Source of the DNA: Streptomyces sp. ML-6
GTDB taxonomy: Bacteria > Actinomycetota > Actinomycetes > Streptomycetales > Streptomycetaceae
Reading direction: 5' to 3'
Assembly: GCF_030116705.1 (NCBI RefSeq)
Contig: NZ_JAOTIK010000001.1
Span: forward strand, 558,001-622,000
Length of the DNA stretch: 64,000 nt
Shown here: positions 63,278 to 64,000 of the stretch, one piece after another
How the letters are laid out: every line of letters starts with the position of its first letter
Position numbering within the stretch: the first letter of the stretch is position 1
Notes under the pieces: generated by a model
What the model saw: the letters and a program-made list of their open reading frames with translations, nothing else
What the model was told of the DNA's origin: nothing
The model's database searches: none
Translations under genes and position numbers: made by a program

Positions 63278-64000
63278 CTAGCAGGGCCATTTCCCGTCCG
63301 TGAGGAAGGACTCGATGGTCGCCGCGTACGGGGCGATGTCCAGGCCCTGCTCGGCGAGCCAGCTGTCGGAGTAGTACTTGTCGAGGTAGCGGTCGCCGGG
63401 GTCGCAGATCAGCGTGACGACGCTGCCCGTGCTGCCCTGTCCGACCATTTCGGCGACCAGTTTGAACGCGCTCCACAGCCCGGTCCCGGTGGAGCCGCCC
63501 GCCTTGCGGCCGATGGCCTTCTCCAGGGCGCGCACGGCCGCGACGCTGGCCGCGTCCGGCACCTTCATCATCCGGTCGACGGCCCCGGGCACGAAGCTCG
63601 GCTCCATCCGGGGCCGGCCGATGCCCTCGATCCGGGAGCCGCAGTCGCTGGTGGCCAGGGGGTCGTGCCGGGTCCAGCCGTCGAAGAAACAGGAGTTCTC
63701 CGGGTCGGGCACGCAGATCCGGGTGTCGAACTGCATGTAGTGCACGTAGCGGGCGATGGTCGCCGAGGTGCCGCCGGTTCCCGCCGTGGCGACGATCCAC
63801 GTCGGCTCCGGGTAGCGTTCCAGCTTCAGCTGCTGGTAGATCGACTCGGCGATGTTGTTGTTGCCGCGCCAGTCGGTGGCCCGCTCGGCGTAGGTGAACT
63901 GGTCCATGTAGTGCCCGCCGGTCTCCTCGGCGAGCGCGGCGGACTCCTCGTACATCTTCCGCGAGTCGTCCACGAAGTGGCAGCGCCCTCCGTGGAATTC
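63278..64000 (-). CDS. PLP-dependent cysteine synthase/desulfhydrase family protein (partial, N-terminus outside window)
   Basis: The visible 240 residues are the C-terminal two thirds of a fold type II PLP enzyme. The phosphate-binding loop is [16 protein letters not shown]. Upstream are [31 protein letters not shown], and near the end [13 protein letters not shown] and [19 protein letters not shown]. This pattern fits the actinobacterial Cds1-type L-cysteine desulfhydrase/cysteine synthase-like family. The Schiff-base Lys and the start lie beyond the window edge. It is convergent with the SRPBCC gene, 43 bases apart. Confidence 0.85.
   Translation of the reverse strand, partial: EFHGGRCHFVDDSRKMYEESAALAEETGGHYMDQFTYAERATDWRGNNNIAESIYQQLKLERYPEPTWIVATAGTGGTSATIARYVHYMQFDTRICVPDPENSCFFDGWTRHDPLATSDCGSRIEGIGRPRMEPSFVPGAVDRMMKVPDAASVAAVRALEKAIGRKAGGSTGTGLWSAFKLVAEMVGQGSTGSVVTLICDPGDRYLDKYYSDSWLAEQGLDIAPYAATIESFLTDGKWPC

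Overview
The window is high-GC DNA with the codon usage, GTG/TTG starts, GGAGG-type ribosome binding sites and gene families of Streptomyces (tandem TerD protein, DUF6643-type protein, HpnB-type glycosyltransferase, StrR-type regulator, TTA codons confined to a few genes). No tRNA, rRNA, CRISPR array, insertion sequence or phage gene was seen.

Left flank (1-16.3 kb) is ordinary chromosome: two MFS exporters (one cut by the window edge), htpG with a hairpin over its ribosome binding site, a PadR repressor with an operator-like palindrome before its own start, a polyprenyl diphosphate synthase, a short UvrA-like ABC protein, a NUDIX hydrolase, apolipoprotein N-acyltransferase, a small membrane protein, a glutamate-racemase-like enzyme, an HpnB-type glycosyltransferase and a double-TerD protein.

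The centre (about 16.5-53.1 kb) is one hybrid NRPS/PKS gene cluster that I cannot match to a known product. It has three main transcription units and a central activator. Unit A (minus, 30.6 to 16.5 kb): type II thioesterase, KS-ACP, C-T-E-like NRPS, free methyltransferase, free carrier protein, a cysteine-type adenylation domain interrupted by a methyltransferase, a second thioesterase with a Cys nucleophile, then an FAD enzyme and a TetM/OtrA-type ribosomal protection protein. Unit B (minus, 44.3 to 33.1 kb): T-C-A-T NRPS, MFS exporter, KS-KR-ACP PKS, free acyltransferase and cytochrome P450. Unit C (plus, 44.7 to 53.1 kb): third thioesterase (also Cys nucleophile), A-T-C NRPS, A-T NRPS, a lysine 2,3-aminomutase-type radical SAM enzyme and an argininosuccinate-synthase-like enzyme. 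A StrR/NovG-type activator with a TTA codon lies between units A and B, and a near-consensus StrR/NovG box lies in the divergent promoter of units B and C.

Inferred logic: the radical SAM and ArgG-like enzymes make an unusual building block (a beta-amino acid such as beta-lysine, or a guanidino/ureido compound). Small, unusually cut NRPS proteins load amino acids, including a basic one and a methylated cysteine. Two AT-less PKS proteins add malonyl units from the free AT, and thioesterases edit or release. The ribosomal protection protein suggests a product that acts on the ribosome.

Right flank (53.6-64 kb) is again ordinary chromosome: a proline/glutamine-rich DUF6643-like protein, a beta-helix/AAA+ fusion protein, a large membrane protein with a GHSQG hydrolase motif, a DeoR-type repressor, two SRPBCC proteins, an SDR-type protein and a PLP-dependent cysteine synthase/desulfhydrase-like enzyme cut by the window edge.
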